This document shows positions 1 through 7,821 of a stretch of 64,000 bases of DNA, piece by piece (the first letter of the stretch is position 1; the number at the start of each line of letters is the position of its first letter). This DNA is from Gorillibacterium massiliense (lineage in GTDB: Bacteria; Bacillota; Bacilli; Paenibacillales; NBRC-103111). The position numbers and the translations under genes are program-made. The stretch is from positions 1-64,000 of the forward strand of contig NZ_CBQR020000177.1 in NCBI RefSeq assembly GCF_000455485.1, in the 5' to 3' direction. The notes under the pieces are model-generated. The model was not told where the DNA came from, made no database searches, and saw nothing but the letters and a program-made list of their open reading frames with translations.

Positions 1-20
1 TGTTCAGTTTTCAAAGGACC
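1..20 (-). promoter_or_regulatory. rRNA operon boxA-like leader
   Basis: Read on the minus strand this is GGTCCTTTGAAAACTGAACA, which resembles the boxA antitermination sequence found just upstream of 16S rRNA in Bacillales. It lies downstream of two tandem promoters, so an rRNA operon should start just beyond the left edge and run away from this window. The 16S gene itself is not in the window. Confidence 0.65.
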
Positions 21-76
21 AAGTGTTGCGTTTTGAAGCTTTTCTTTCGTCGTTCGCTTTCAGCGGCGACTCAATT

Positions 77-106
77 AATATATCACACTTCGTTAGTTCA
101 TTGCAA
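77..106 (-). promoter_or_regulatory. rRNA operon promoter P2 (sigma-A)
   Basis: Minus strand -35 TTGCAA (101-106) and -10 TATATT (77-82) with an 18-nt spacer. Together with P1 about 97 nt upstream it forms the tandem arrangement usual for rrn operons of Bacillus-type bacteria. Transcription runs out of the left edge. Confidence 0.7.
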
Positions 107-173
107 GCATTTTTTTTGGCTTCAATTGAAGTCGTTTATTAAATGCTGCATCCCCTTCGGAAGGGCGAATACT

Positions 174-203
174 AAGATACCACAGGTTGTCGAAAGACGT
201 CAA
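174..203 (-). promoter_or_regulatory. rRNA operon promoter P1 (sigma-A)
   Basis: Minus strand -35 TTGACG (198-203) and -10 TATCTT (174-179) with an 18-nt spacer. It precedes P2 and the boxA-like leader. Confidence 0.65.
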
Positions 204-237
204 CCCCAAAATGCTAGATTTCATCTGACTCTCGCAG

Positions 238-259
238 AAGCCCTTCTCACACAGGGCTT
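238..259 (-). terminator. possible weak terminator hairpin
   Basis: A 7-bp stem (AAGCCCT with AGGGCTT) stands just after the stop of the small gene at 263 and before the rRNA promoters. It lacks a U-tract, so termination activity is uncertain. Confidence 0.3.
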
Positions 260-262
260 GTC

Positions 263-562
263 TCATTTATCACGAGCCCGGTTTCGGGCATACCGGGATA
301 TATCCTTAGGCGAAGCCAGTCTCGCATACATGCGGAAGACAACTCTATACCTTTGCTCGATGGCGTTTTTCACATCCCTATTTAACTGCTCATCCTTTAG
401 ATCAAAGGACATTTCATCTAACTCTTTTCGCAGCAAATAATCCAGTTCTCTACATTCCCTCTCGTTGAACAAAAACCCGAGCATCCCGACATACCCCTTC
501 CGACATGATCCGTAAATCTGCCGTAAATAGACAGCCTTATAGTTATGCTCATTTATTTCCAT
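263..562 (-). CDS. small conserved-looking hypothetical protein
   Basis: A 99-residue protein that is charged, soluble and probably all-alpha. It has a central SCRKGYVGMLGFLFNERE stretch and a basic C-terminus (YARNRARDK). I chose ATG at 562. A GTG at 571 in the same frame is possible, and neither has a strong Shine-Dalgarno. The composition is that of a real protein, and I have an uncertain memory of similar small proteins near rRNA operons in Paenibacillus. It has no transmembrane segment or signal peptide and no function I can name. It is divergent from pdaB and sits directly upstream of the rRNA promoters. Confidence 0.6.
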   Translation of the reverse strand: MEINEHNYKAVYLRQIYGSCRKGYVGMLGFLFNERECRELDYLLRKELDEMSFDLKDEQLNRDVKNAIEQRYRVVFRMYARLASPKDISRYARNRARDK

Positions 563-614
563 TTTTAACACCGTAGGCGATTCGAAAAAAGGCTAACTTT
601 GATGCGAAAACGAT

Positions 615-643
615 TCATATCCGTCCCGGACAAACCATACACA
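615..643 (+). promoter_or_regulatory. sigma-E-like promoter of pdaB
   Basis: TCATATC (615-621), a 14-nt spacer, then CATACACA (636-643). This matches the Bacillus sigma-E consensus (KMATATT, 14-15 nt, CATACANT) at all but two positions. It lies 45 nt upstream of pdaB, which is reported as mother-cell expressed in B. subtilis. Assignment is by pattern only. Confidence 0.5.
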
Positions 644-687
644 TAAATCAAACAAGCCCCCACAGGCGCTCCGGGAGGTACATTCCA

Positions 688-1452
688 ATGAACAGTTTTT
701 ATGTATTCAACGGTAAAAAGCTCAAACAGCTCTTCATCGTTATGGTCACACTCGTATTTGCCGCCGGAATCATTTACTCGGAAAAAGAAAACCTGTCGGT
801 GTTTGATCAAAAAGAACCCGCCGCCGTTTTTAATGTGAAGACAGACAAAAAGATGATTGCCCTTACCTTTGATATCAGCTGGGGTGAAAAACGTCCGGAG
901 CAAATTGCCGACGTCTTAAAGAAAAAGGGCGTGGCGGACGCAACTTTCTTCCTCTCCTCTGCATGGAGCGAAAGCCACCCCAAGGTGGTAGAAAAGCTGG
1001 TCAAAGACGGCTTTGAAATAGGCAGTCATGGCCATAAACACGAGAACTACAGTAAACTAAAACCAAATGAAGTTCGGGAGCAGATCGTCACCGCTCACCG
1101 CATTTTAACGGATCTAACAAAAAAAGCACCCACGCTCATCCGGCTGCCAAACGGAGACTTCAACAAAGAAGTACTCCAAACAGCAAATGAACTCGGGTAC
1201 TCGGTTATCCAATGGGATACAGACTCTCATGACTGGGAAAATCCCGGCGTCGATACCATCGTCAATCGAGTGTTAAGCGGCGCTCATCCTGGGGACATTG
1301 TCCTTTTGCATGCCAGTGATACTTGCCAGCAAACGGATGAAGCACTGCCCATCATTATCGATAAGCTCCGGGCACAAGGGTATGATTTCGTTAGCGTATC
1401 GGAGCTGCTTAATCAAGCCCATGTCCAGCAGCGGGAAGTTCAAGATCAATAA
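688..1452 (+). CDS. pdaB: PdaB-type polysaccharide deacetylase family sporulation protein
   Basis: A 254-residue protein with an N-terminal membrane anchor (about residues 13-30) and a NodB-type polysaccharide deacetylase fold over roughly residues 55-240. The first motif reads TFDISWG (60-66) instead of the usual TFDDG, as I recall for B. subtilis PdaB. HGHKH (114-118) carries the metal-binding histidines. Later motifs include RLPNGD and LLHASD. In B. subtilis, PdaB (YbaN) is needed for maintaining spores late in sporulation. ATG at 688 follows GGGAGG by 9 nt. The gene is convergent with kbaA, and its position next to kbaA and gerD matches the Bacillus order. Confidence 0.92.
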   Translation: MNSFYVFNGKKLKQLFIVMVTLVFAAGIIYSEKENLSVFDQKEPAAVFNVKTDKKMIALTFDISWGEKRPEQIADVLKKKGVADATFFLSSAWSESHPKVVEKLVKDGFEIGSHGHKHENYSKLKPNEVREQIVTAHRILTDLTKKAPTLIRLPNGDFNKEVLQTANELGYSVIQWDTDSHDWENPGVDTIVNRVLSGAHPGDIVLLHASDTCQQTDEALPIIIDKLRAQGYDFVSVSELLNQAHVQQREVQDQ

Positions 1453-1467
1453 TGGCCTTCGTTTGAT

Positions 1468-2103
1468 TCAAGAAGCCTTCGGCGTTTGCAGCGCCGGGGC
1501 TTTTCCTCTGGTTGGAGTCAATTTATGCAGGAGCAGAATCTGCCATCCATTGCAAACGAGAAGAATCGATAGCATCAGCAGTTGGGAAGGTACGCTCGAA
1601 ACGCGCAGAGCCGGCACCGCTTCAAGAATTGTTACGGCAAACATGAAAAATAAGGTTGGGATAAATGCGTTGCGATTGGTTTGTTTTACTTTCACATAAC
1701 AGACTGCGAGAGCAACGACAAGGACAGCAATGGGCAATATAACGGTATATAGCGGCTTTTCCTCATCCTTAAACGAGATTAAGCGCACATAAACGACATC
1801 GACGGCGACGACAATGGTGACGAATAGCTGCACGATTTCCCAGACCCATTTTCGCCGAAAAATACTCATCATCAGGTACCGGATGATCTGATAAGCAAAG
1901 AAGCCCATTTGACTGAATATGCCGATGAGCGCACCGCTCACGAATACGAAGGAAACGTTCAATAAGTTAAAGCCAGGCTTCATGTCCTCGATCAAGCTAA
2001 AATGTGGATAACCGGCCAGAACCAGCAAACCGAAGACACCGCCTGAAATAAGACCAAAGGCAAGTGTTGACCAAAACCAGTAAGTCAGCTTTTTCATTGT
2101 CAT
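1468..2103 (-). CDS. kbaA: KinB signalling pathway activation protein KbaA
   Basis: A 211-residue integral membrane protein with about six hydrophobic helices and a basic C-terminal tail. Sequence character and position between gerD and pdaB identify KbaA, which in B. subtilis is needed for activation of the sporulation sensor kinase KinB and so feeds the Spo0A phosphorelay. The start is ATG at 2103 behind GGGAGG with 9-nt spacing. An in-frame ATG two codons later is less well placed. Its 3' end lies 15 nt from the pdaB stop. Confidence 0.88.
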   Translation of the reverse strand: MTMKKLTYWFWSTLAFGLISGGVFGLLVLAGYPHFSLIEDMKPGFNLLNVSFVFVSGALIGIFSQMGFFAYQIIRYLMMSIFRRKWVWEIVQLFVTIVVAVDVVYVRLISFKDEEKPLYTVILPIAVLVVALAVCYVKVKQTNRNAFIPTLFFMFAVTILEAVPALRVSSVPSQLLMLSILLVCNGWQILLLHKLTPTRGKAPALQTPKAS

Positions 2104-2180
2104 AATGGCAATCCTCCCGACCGATTCCAGTTTTGCAGATAAATTGTACCAACGTTCTCAAGAAAAAGCGAATCAACCGG

Positions 2181-2209
2181 AAATAATGTGCCGCGGAGAG
2201 AGCATACTA
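2181..2209 (+). promoter_or_regulatory. sigma-G-like promoter of gerD
   Basis: CATACTA (2203-2209) is a perfect match to the -10 of the forespore sigma-G consensus. AAATA (2181-2185) stands 17 nt upstream as the -35. It is 36 nt ahead of gerD, which is sigma-G dependent in B. subtilis. Confidence 0.55.
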
Positions 2210-2244
2210 AGAGCAACTCTCCATGGAAAGGGGCCCTAACCCTC

Positions 2245-2949
2245 ATGTCTAAAATCGGTTGGGCGGCAGGCAGCATCGCAGCACTCCTACTCACGACCTC
2301 TTGCGGTATGTCGGGCGGGTCCAGCGGCTCGTCGGGACAGAGCTATAAAGACACCAAAACGATTGTTCTGGATGTACTAAAGTCGGAAGAAGCTCAGGAC
2401 ACGATTAAAACAGCTATAAACAAAGGGATGGATAAAACAACCAAGCTTCTGTCAACCGGCGAAGGGATACAAATGCAGGTTGCGGTGAAAGAGATTTTAA
2501 CAGGCTCCGATGGATCCAAGTTGATTGAAAAGACGATGAAGGACCCGAAATTTGCCAGCGATTTCGCAAAAGCGCTGAGCAAAGATAACGAGAAGCTTCA
2601 GAAGCAGTTGATCAAGGATCCCGAATACCAGAAGTCCATGCTGGATTTGATGAAATCCGGCCAGTACCAAGCCGTCGTTTTAAATGCGATGAAGGGTCCG
2701 GAGTATCGCCTGATGGTGATGGACCTTATGAAGGAATCCCTGCAAAGTCCCCTCTTCCGATCCCAGTTAATGGAGCTAATGTCCAAAGCCGTCGAAGAAC
2801 AAACCAAACCGAAGGCGGCCGGACAAGTATCCGGGGAACAGAAAGGTCAAGAATCCTCCGATAAGTCCCAAGACGAGGAGAAGGGATCTGGGCAGGAAAG
2901 CGAAAGCGGCCAGGATCAAGGTGGCGGTGGCGGAAGCAGCGGACAGTAA
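2245..2949 (+). CDS. gerD: spore germination lipoprotein GerD
   Basis: A 234-residue lipoprotein. A signal peptide ends in the lipobox LTTSC, so Cys20 should be lipidated. The core (about residues 40-180) is helical and repeats DPKF/DPEY/GPEY-type blocks. The C-terminal ~55 residues are low complexity, rich in Q, E, S, K and G. In Bacillus, GerD lies at the spore inner membrane and is needed for clustering of germinant receptors into the germinosome. I chose ATG at 2245, preceded by AAAGGGG, because it leads straight into the signal peptide; an earlier in-frame ATG at 2188 would add 19 charged residues before it. Confidence 0.92.
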   Translation: MSKIGWAAGSIAALLLTTSCGMSGGSSGSSGQSYKDTKTIVLDVLKSEEAQDTIKTAINKGMDKTTKLLSTGEGIQMQVAVKEILTGSDGSKLIEKTMKDPKFASDFAKALSKDNEKLQKQLIKDPEYQKSMLDLMKSGQYQAVVLNAMKGPEYRLMVMDLMKESLQSPLFRSQLMELMSKAVEEQTKPKAAGQVSGEQKGQESSDKSQDEEKGSGQESESGQDQGGGGGSSGQ

Positions 2950-2968
2950 ATGATCACAGCAAAATAAT

Positions 2969-3015
2969 AAACCGGTCTTCACGGGCGAACCCCATTGAAG
3001 ACCGGTTTGCTTTTT
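2969..3015. terminator. bidirectional intrinsic terminator gerD/mrp
   Basis: A 12-bp stem (AAACCGGTCTTC with GAAGACCGGTTT) followed on the plus strand by GCTTTTT. It lies between the convergent gerD and mrp genes, and an A/T-rich flank on the other side could serve mrp. Confidence 0.8.
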
Positions 3016-3021
3016 CTAGAA

Positions 3022-4146
3022 TCAGGCAAGTTTCTCAACGATCCGGGCTGCCACTTCTTGATACATGAGCCCGGTTTGCGTATCCGCTTTATAAACAGAA
3101 GGTGAATAATCCGGCTCAGCTGCATGATTGTCCGGGGCCCCTAACGGAATTTGCGCAAGCAGCTCAGCATGAAGCTCCTCCGCCAGCTTCGCGCCTCCCC
3201 CCCGTCCGAACACATACTCGTTTTCTCCCAAACGGTTGGTGTAATAAGCCATATTTTCAACGATGCCGAGGATTTCATGTCCGGTTTGCTGGGCCATCGC
3301 TCCAGCTCGCGCGGCGACAAAGGCGGCAGTAGCATGAGGGGTCGTGACGATGATCTCCTTGCTCGCCGGAATCATCTGGTGAACGTCGAGTGCGACATCC
3401 CCCGTTCCCGGGGGCAAGTCCAGAAGCAGATAGTCCAATTCGCCCCAGTCTACTTCCGTCAGAAAGTTCTTGAGCATTTTGCCCAGCATCGGCCCCCGCC
3501 AAATGATCGGGGCGTTGTCCTGTACAAAAAAGCCCATGGACATGACTTTTACGCCGAATTTTTCCACTGGAAGGATCTTGTCTCCTTCGGTTTGAGGATT
3601 TTCTTCGATCCCCATCATATCCGGTACGCTGAAGCCATAGATGTCGGCATCAATAATGCCCACCCGCTTGCCTTGACGGGCTAAGGCGACGGCCAGATTG
3701 ACAGTTACGGTTGATTTGCCTACCCCGCCCTTGCCACTGGCTATCGCAATATAATGGGTCAACCCCGCTCCTGATGGAGAAGTTGCGGGTGTTCTCCCTG
3801 CCGCTGCAGCCCCTTGGCTGCCATCCTTCTGACCGGATACAGCGCCAGCTGCCGAACCCTCCCCGTTTTGTCCGACGGATCGTTGCAAATCGTTCCATTC
3901 GTATTCCGTAATCATCCGGAAGCGAAGATTGACCGTCTCCACTCCGATGCGCGCCAAAGCCTCTTTAACATCGTGTTCATATTGCTGTTTCGTATGCTCA
4001 TCCTCGGTCGTCAGCACAAAGGTCAAATTTACTCGGTCATCCTTCGGCATAATGTCGCGGACAAGACGAAGCTCGACGACAGACTTATGAAATTCCCCAT
4101 CGTAAATGGATGCCAACGCTTCTAATACCTGCTCTTTTGATACCAT
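3022..4146 (-). CDS. salA: Mrp/ApbC-family P-loop ATPase (SalA)
   Basis: A 374-residue protein. An N-terminal MIP18/DUF59 domain (about 1-90) is followed by an Ala/Gly/Ser-rich linker (95-128) and a MinD/Mrp-type P-loop NTPase domain with the deviant Walker A GKGGVGKST at 138-146. The Mrp family is linked to Fe-S cluster carriage. In B. subtilis the orthologue SalA represses scoC. I chose ATG at 4146 behind GAGGTG with 6-nt spacing, because the 20 residues of the longer frame (to 4206) have no ribosome binding site. It lies 78 nt after cwlD, as in Bacillus. Confidence 0.9.
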   Translation of the reverse strand: MVSKEQVLEALASIYDGEFHKSVVELRLVRDIMPKDDRVNLTFVLTTEDEHTKQQYEHDVKEALARIGVETVNLRFRMITEYEWNDLQRSVGQNGEGSAAGAVSGQKDGSQGAAAAGRTPATSPSGAGLTHYIAIASGKGGVGKSTVTVNLAVALARQGKRVGIIDADIYGFSVPDMMGIEENPQTEGDKILPVEKFGVKVMSMGFFVQDNAPIIWRGPMLGKMLKNFLTEVDWGELDYLLLDLPPGTGDVALDVHQMIPASKEIIVTTPHATAAFVAARAGAMAQQTGHEILGIVENMAYYTNRLGENEYVFGRGGGAKLAEELHAELLAQIPLGAPDNHAAEPDYSPSVYKADTQTGLMYQEVAARIVEKLA

Positions 4147-4224
4147 GACAGCACCTCGTTCGATATTTGCGGCGACTATGGAACCGTACTCATAAGTATA
4201 GCACACAGCCCCATTCGCTGGACA

Positions 4225-5028
4225 TTATTCGGACGGGTCGGTCGGAGTGGACGGATCTGTGTTCGCATTAGCATCAGGCAGCTTCTCTCCCGAGTAATAT
4301 TTAAGGATACCATGATAGATGGCAGCCGCCACTTTTTTCTGGTAAGAAGGCTGGTTCAAGAGCCGCGCTTCATCGGGATTGGACAAAAATCCGACTTCTA
4401 CAAGGACGGCTGGGATACTCGTATTTTTCAGCAGATACACCTTCTTGTCCATCGGTTTGGCGAGCCTGTCCGTATTCTCCAAATTGCGTTTGATTTCGGA
4501 CTGGATAAAAGTCCCCAACCTGACGTTCTCCGGATTGTTATCTTTGTAATAAAACGTTTGCGCGCCTCGCCAACGAGGGGAAGGAATACTGTTCATATGA
4601 ATGCTGATTAAACTGTCCGCCTTGCGGTCCTGTACGAATTGCACTCGGTTATGCAAATCCTCCGTTTTTCGTTTACGGATTCGCTTCGTATCTTCTCCCG
4701 CCAAATCCTCATCCACTTCCCTCGTCATCACAACGACTGCTCCCGCCTGCTGCAGGTAATCACGCAAGTACAAGGAAATGGACAAGTTAAGATCTTTTTC
4801 AATGATGCCGTCATTGCTCACCGCGCCGCCGTCGATCCCGCCGTGGCCGGCATCGATGGCAATGGTTTTACCGGTTAAGGGCATCGTCCAATACGTCCAG
4901 GTTTGGGACGAGGGCAATTGAAAGGTATAGATGAAAACCAGCAGCAGGACGAGAACCGAAGCCATGGCAATTTTCAATCCGCCATGGAAGGTCATCCAGA
5001 CTACGATTCGTTTGCGAAATTTGCGCAT
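4225..5028 (-). CDS. cwlD: N-acetylmuramoyl-L-alanine amidase CwlD
   Basis: A 267-residue protein. One N-terminal membrane helix (about 20-38) is followed by an Amidase_3 domain starting at AIDAGHGGIDGGA, with zinc ligands expected at His62 and Glu77 and later in SIHMNS, and the catalytic Glu in LVEVGFLSN. A short Asn/Asp/Thr/Pro tail follows. In sporulating Bacillus, CwlD works with PdaA to make the muramic-lactam of the spore cortex needed for germination. The start is ATG at 5028. A sigma-E-like promoter and a strong hairpin lie just upstream. Confidence 0.93.
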   Translation of the reverse strand: MRKFRKRIVVWMTFHGGLKIAMASVLVLLLVFIYTFQLPSSQTWTYWTMPLTGKTIAIDAGHGGIDGGAVSNDGIIEKDLNLSISLYLRDYLQQAGAVVVMTREVDEDLAGEDTKRIRKRKTEDLHNRVQFVQDRKADSLISIHMNSIPSPRWRGAQTFYYKDNNPENVRLGTFIQSEIKRNLENTDRLAKPMDKKVYLLKNTSIPAVLVEVGFLSNPDEARLLNQPSYQKKVAAAIYHGILKYYSGEKLPDANANTDPSTPTDPSE

Positions 5029-5050
5029 AAAAAATCCACCCCATCCCCGT

Positions 5051-5088
5051 GCGAGGTGCGCCAGCCGTCAAGCGCAGACGCACCTCGC
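5051..5088 (-). other. 10-bp GC-rich hairpin in the cwlD leader
   Basis: GCGAGGTGCG (one arm) is perfectly complementary to CGCACCTCGC 18 nt away. There is no U-tract. It falls between the predicted sigma-E start point and the cwlD ATG. It could stabilise the mRNA or block read-through from sat. Confidence 0.5.
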
Positions 5089-5103
5089 AAATGATTCCTC
5101 ACA

Positions 5104-5132
5104 TCTATATGGGACAAGGCGGACAAATATGC
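5104..5132 (-). promoter_or_regulatory. sigma-E-like promoter of cwlD
   Basis: On the minus strand GCATATT (5126-5132) matches the sigma-E -35 fully. After 14 nt comes CATATAGA (5104-5111), which fits the -10 consensus CATACANT at six of eight positions. cwlD is under sigma-E in B. subtilis. Confidence 0.5.
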
Positions 5133-5143
5133 CTTATAGCTTC

Positions 5144-6349
5144 TTATTTGATTTGCTCGCTCATTCCGTCAATCAGCACTTTCGCTACTTCTGGTCGGGT
5201 GAACTCCACCGGCGGGCAGATTCCGTCCCGCAGCAAGCCCCGTACTTTTGTGCCTGACAGGGTCAAGTGATCGGCGCTGTCGTGAGGACAGGTTTTACTG
5301 GAGGCCATGTTGCCGCACTTTTTACAGAAAAAGCTGTGTTCGAAGAACAGCGGTGTAATGCCCAATTCCTCGGCCGTAAACTCGCGGAAGATCTCCTGCG
5401 CTTCATACGTGCCGTAGTAATCGCCGACACCGGCATGGTCACGGCCGACGATAAAGTGGGTACAGCCGTAATTTTTCCGCACCATGGCATGGAAAATCGC
5501 TTCTCTTGGTCCCGCATACCGCATCGCAGCCGGGAAAACGCCAAGAAATACCCGGTCTTGCGGGTAATAATTTTCAAGGAGGACGAGATAGCTGCGCATC
5601 CGCACATCGGCGGAAATGTCGTCAGATTTGGTCTCCCCTACCAACGGATTCAGGAACAAGCCGTCGACGATTTCCATTGCACTTTTCTGGATGTATTCAT
5701 GGGCGCGATGGACCGGGTTTCGGGTTTGGAAACCAACCACACGCTTCCAGCCTTTTGCGGCGAACTGAGCGCGAGTTTCAACCGGATCAAAGTAAAACTC
5801 TTGAAATTTATCCGGAACCGGACGATTCAATACCGTCACAGGACCCCCAACATAAGTGTCAGGCCGCTCCAAAAGCTTCTGTACACCAGGATGGGCTGTA
5901 TCAGTCGTACGGAATACTTTAGCCGCTTCCAATTGCTGATCGGCTTTATAGATGCTCCTAACCTCAAGGATCGCGTAGAGCACACCATCCTCTGCACCTT
6001 GCAAGGCCACTTGTTGGCCTGTACGCAGCTTACTCGCCTGATCGGAATTAACCGCAAGGGTAATGGGAATGCTCCACACCGTACCGTCGGCAAGACGCAT
6101 GCGATCAACGACAGATCGGTAATCCGCTTCCTCTAAAAAGCCATTCAGCGGAGAGAACGCTCCGACCGCGATCAAATCCAAATCGGAGACGGTCCATTTG
6201 TTGATCGCGATTTTATCCAGCCCTTCCGCCTGCTTGAGAAAACGTTCCCGATCTTCTGCGCTCGCCAAACGGTTAATCAAAACGCCTCCGTGAGGCTTGA
6301 TGGTTTCTTCCGCTTTTACCGGTTGCTCCTGCTCCGTAACTCCTGCCAT
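5144..6349 (-). CDS. sat: sulfate adenylyltransferase
   Basis: A 401-residue ATP sulfurylase that makes adenosine 5'-phosphosulfate from ATP and sulfate, the first step of assimilatory sulfate reduction. The active-site motif [11 protein letters not shown] lies around residue 205. VGRDHAGVG and a Cys-rich segment ([15 protein letters not shown]) near the C-terminus are typical of the Bacillus-type enzyme. It is 24 nt downstream of cysH and likely cotranscribed. No APS kinase or sulfate transporter gene is nearby. Confidence 0.95.
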   Translation of the reverse strand: MAGVTEQEQPVKAEETIKPHGGVLINRLASAEDRERFLKQAEGLDKIAINKWTVSDLDLIAVGAFSPLNGFLEEADYRSVVDRMRLADGTVWSIPITLAVNSDQASKLRTGQQVALQGAEDGVLYAILEVRSIYKADQQLEAAKVFRTTDTAHPGVQKLLERPDTYVGGPVTVLNRPVPDKFQEFYFDPVETRAQFAAKGWKRVVGFQTRNPVHRAHEYIQKSAMEIVDGLFLNPLVGETKSDDISADVRMRSYLVLLENYYPQDRVFLGVFPAAMRYAGPREAIFHAMVRKNYGCTHFIVGRDHAGVGDYYGTYEAQEIFREFTAEELGITPLFFEHSFFCKKCGNMASSKTCPHDSADHLTLSGTKVRGLLRDGICPPVEFTRPEVAKVLIDGMSEQIK

Positions 6350-6373
6350 TTATCTAACCTCCGCATGCTTATC

Positions 6374-7066
6374 TTATTTGTGCAGACCGCACTCGGTTTT
6401 CTCAAAACCTGACCAACGCCCAGCCCGCGGATCTTCTCCCGGGAGCACTTGGCGAGTGCATTTTTCGCAGCCAATGCTAGGATAGTGTTGATCATGCAAA
6501 GGATTATAGATAATGCCCTCTTTGCGGATGTAATTCCAAACATCCTCGGAAGTCCAATCGGCCAGCGGGTTGAACTTCACCAAGCCGAACTTGGCGTCAT
6601 ACTCCACTTTCTTGGCGTTAGCTCTTGTAGGAGCCTGATCGCGGCGAATACCGGTAATCCAAGCATCATACTTAGATAGAATCCGGGTGAGCGGTTCTAC
6701 TTTCCGCAGATTACAGCATTGGTTCGGTTCTACCGACCAAAGGGCTTCACCGTATTTTTCCGCCTGCTCTTCCAGGGTCAATTGCGATTTCACTTGAACG
6801 AATTTCAAACCATAGTGCTGTTCAAGCCGGTCTCGAGTTTCGTAAGTTTCTTTAAAATGCAGATCCGTATCCAGATAAAAAATATCGGTAGCCGGAGCAA
6901 CCTTATGCAAAAGATCAACCAGCACCACATCTTCTGAGCCAAAACTGCAAGCCAAAGTCAAGCTCGGAAACATTTTTACCGCTGCGGCGATGACATCCTC
7001 CGCCTTTTTGTGCTCCAGATCTTCTGCAGCCTCGCGAATCCATTGTTCTTTTTCCAGCAGGTTCAT
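6374..7066 (-). CDS. cysH: phosphoadenylyl/adenylyl-sulfate reductase (CysH)
   Basis: A 230-residue PAPS-reductase-family enzyme. It has the Cys117-Cys118 and Cys200-x2-Cys203 set that binds a [4Fe-4S] cluster in the bacterial adenylyl-sulfate-reducing subclass, and it ends in the catalytic ECGLH (225-229). It would reduce APS (perhaps also PAPS) to sulfite with thioredoxin. The Fe-S type fits the absence of an adjacent APS kinase. ATG at 7066 follows AAGGAGGAGACC; the earlier in-frame start lies before this site and is not used. It is the first gene of the cysH-sat unit. Confidence 0.93.
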   Translation of the reverse strand: MNLLEKEQWIREAAEDLEHKKAEDVIAAAVKMFPSLTLACSFGSEDVVLVDLLHKVAPATDIFYLDTDLHFKETYETRDRLEQHYGLKFVQVKSQLTLEEQAEKYGEALWSVEPNQCCNLRKVEPLTRILSKYDAWITGIRRDQAPTRANAKKVEYDAKFGLVKFNPLADWTSEDVWNYIRKEGIIYNPLHDQHYPSIGCEKCTRQVLPGEDPRAGRWSGFEKTECGLHK

Positions 7067-7129
7067 GGTCTCCTCCTTATGCTTACAAAACATTATTCAT
7101 ACTATTTCGGTAGGAATTATCTTATATCC

Positions 7130-7157
7130 ATTATAGAAGAATGTATTGGTTTGTCAA
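7130..7157 (-). promoter_or_regulatory. sigma-A promoter of cysH-sat
   Basis: Consensus -35 TTGACA (7152-7157) and consensus -10 TATAAT (7130-7135) with a 16-nt spacer. The leader is about 57 nt. The start-point region (GATAATTCCTACCGAAATAG) is A/T-rich and could be a repressor site such as that of CymR, but this is only suggestive. The leader is too short for an S-box riboswitch. Confidence 0.75.
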
Positions 7158-7299
7158 CTGTAAAATCTGTGTTTCTTTTTCATTCCTTCTATCATTTTAT
7201 TGAGTTATGTATGGGGATGTGCCCATTTTGGGGAAATGTCACTTAGAACATTATTTATGGTATATTTAGGAATATGCACAATTCGAACGGAGCGATTAA

Positions 7300-7764
7300 A
7301 TGAGTTTAATAAATGCGCCCCTTAAAGGCGACTCAGTAGAACCCAACCCCCGAAAACATAGAGGATGGATTGTGGGTGCCGTCATTTTTGCAGTCTTCTG
7401 CATTGGTGTCTTGATATTAATTGTGATGCCATCAGAAAAGCCGACTACCTCAGAAATCCTCGCGGATAGCTATGATACCTTAATATCCCATTATAAATCA
7501 TTAACCGAACTTCAGCAGGATGACTTCTGGAAAAATGCGCAAGGTGAAACTGTCACATGGAGCGGGAAAGTAGATGAGGTTCGAAAAGGCGAGATCTTGG
7601 TCGAAACAAAAAGTGGGAACCGTTTCAAGGCATATTTTACGAATCAAGACGATGAGTTGTTGAAAATAGATAAAGGTGATGATATTACATTGCGGGGAGA
7701 ACTCTTTCAAAGAGCCAACCTTATTCATAATTGGGGAATACGGAACGTAGAGATCGTTAACTAA
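7300..7764 (+). CDS. hypothetical membrane-anchored protein with OB-like domain
   Basis: A 154-residue protein. A basic N-terminus and one transmembrane helix (about 23-43) are followed by an external region of ~110 residues, probably helix then beta-barrel. The VTWSGKVDEV ... VETKSGNRFKAYF ... GDDITLRGEL pattern resembles the tRNA_anti-like (OB-fold) domain of small exported Bacillota proteins. ATG at 7300 follows GGAG by 7 nt. It is divergent from cysH and convergent with rpsI, sharing a terminator. No function can be assigned. Its A/T-richer codon use differs from the neighbouring ribosomal genes. Confidence 0.75.
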   Translation: MSLINAPLKGDSVEPNPRKHRGWIVGAVIFAVFCIGVLILIVMPSEKPTTSEILADSYDTLISHYKSLTELQQDDFWKNAQGETVTWSGKVDEVRKGEILVETKSGNRFKAYFTNQDDELLKIDKGDDITLRGELFQRANLIHNWGIRNVEIVN

Positions 7765-7767
7765 CAT

Positions 7768-7804
7768 AAAAAAAGCCTCTGGCTGATAAGGCCAGAGGCT
7801 TTTG
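7768..7804. terminator. bidirectional terminator between rpsI and the hypothetical gene
   Basis: A 13-bp perfect stem (AAAAGCCTCTGGC with its complement) with a 7-nt loop, A-run on one side and T-run on the other. It can end both the rplM-rpsI transcript and the plus-strand gene. Confidence 0.9.
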
Positions 7805-7821
7805 TCCTTGTTGAACAAGGA

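Noticed and set aside
565-903. 112-codon minus frame overlapping pdaB
   Set aside because: Lies antisense to the well-supported pdaB gene and its promoter; no protein features.
7081-7157. S-box (SAM-I) riboswitch upstream of cysH
   Set aside because: The leader is only about 57 nt, too short, and no terminator is present.
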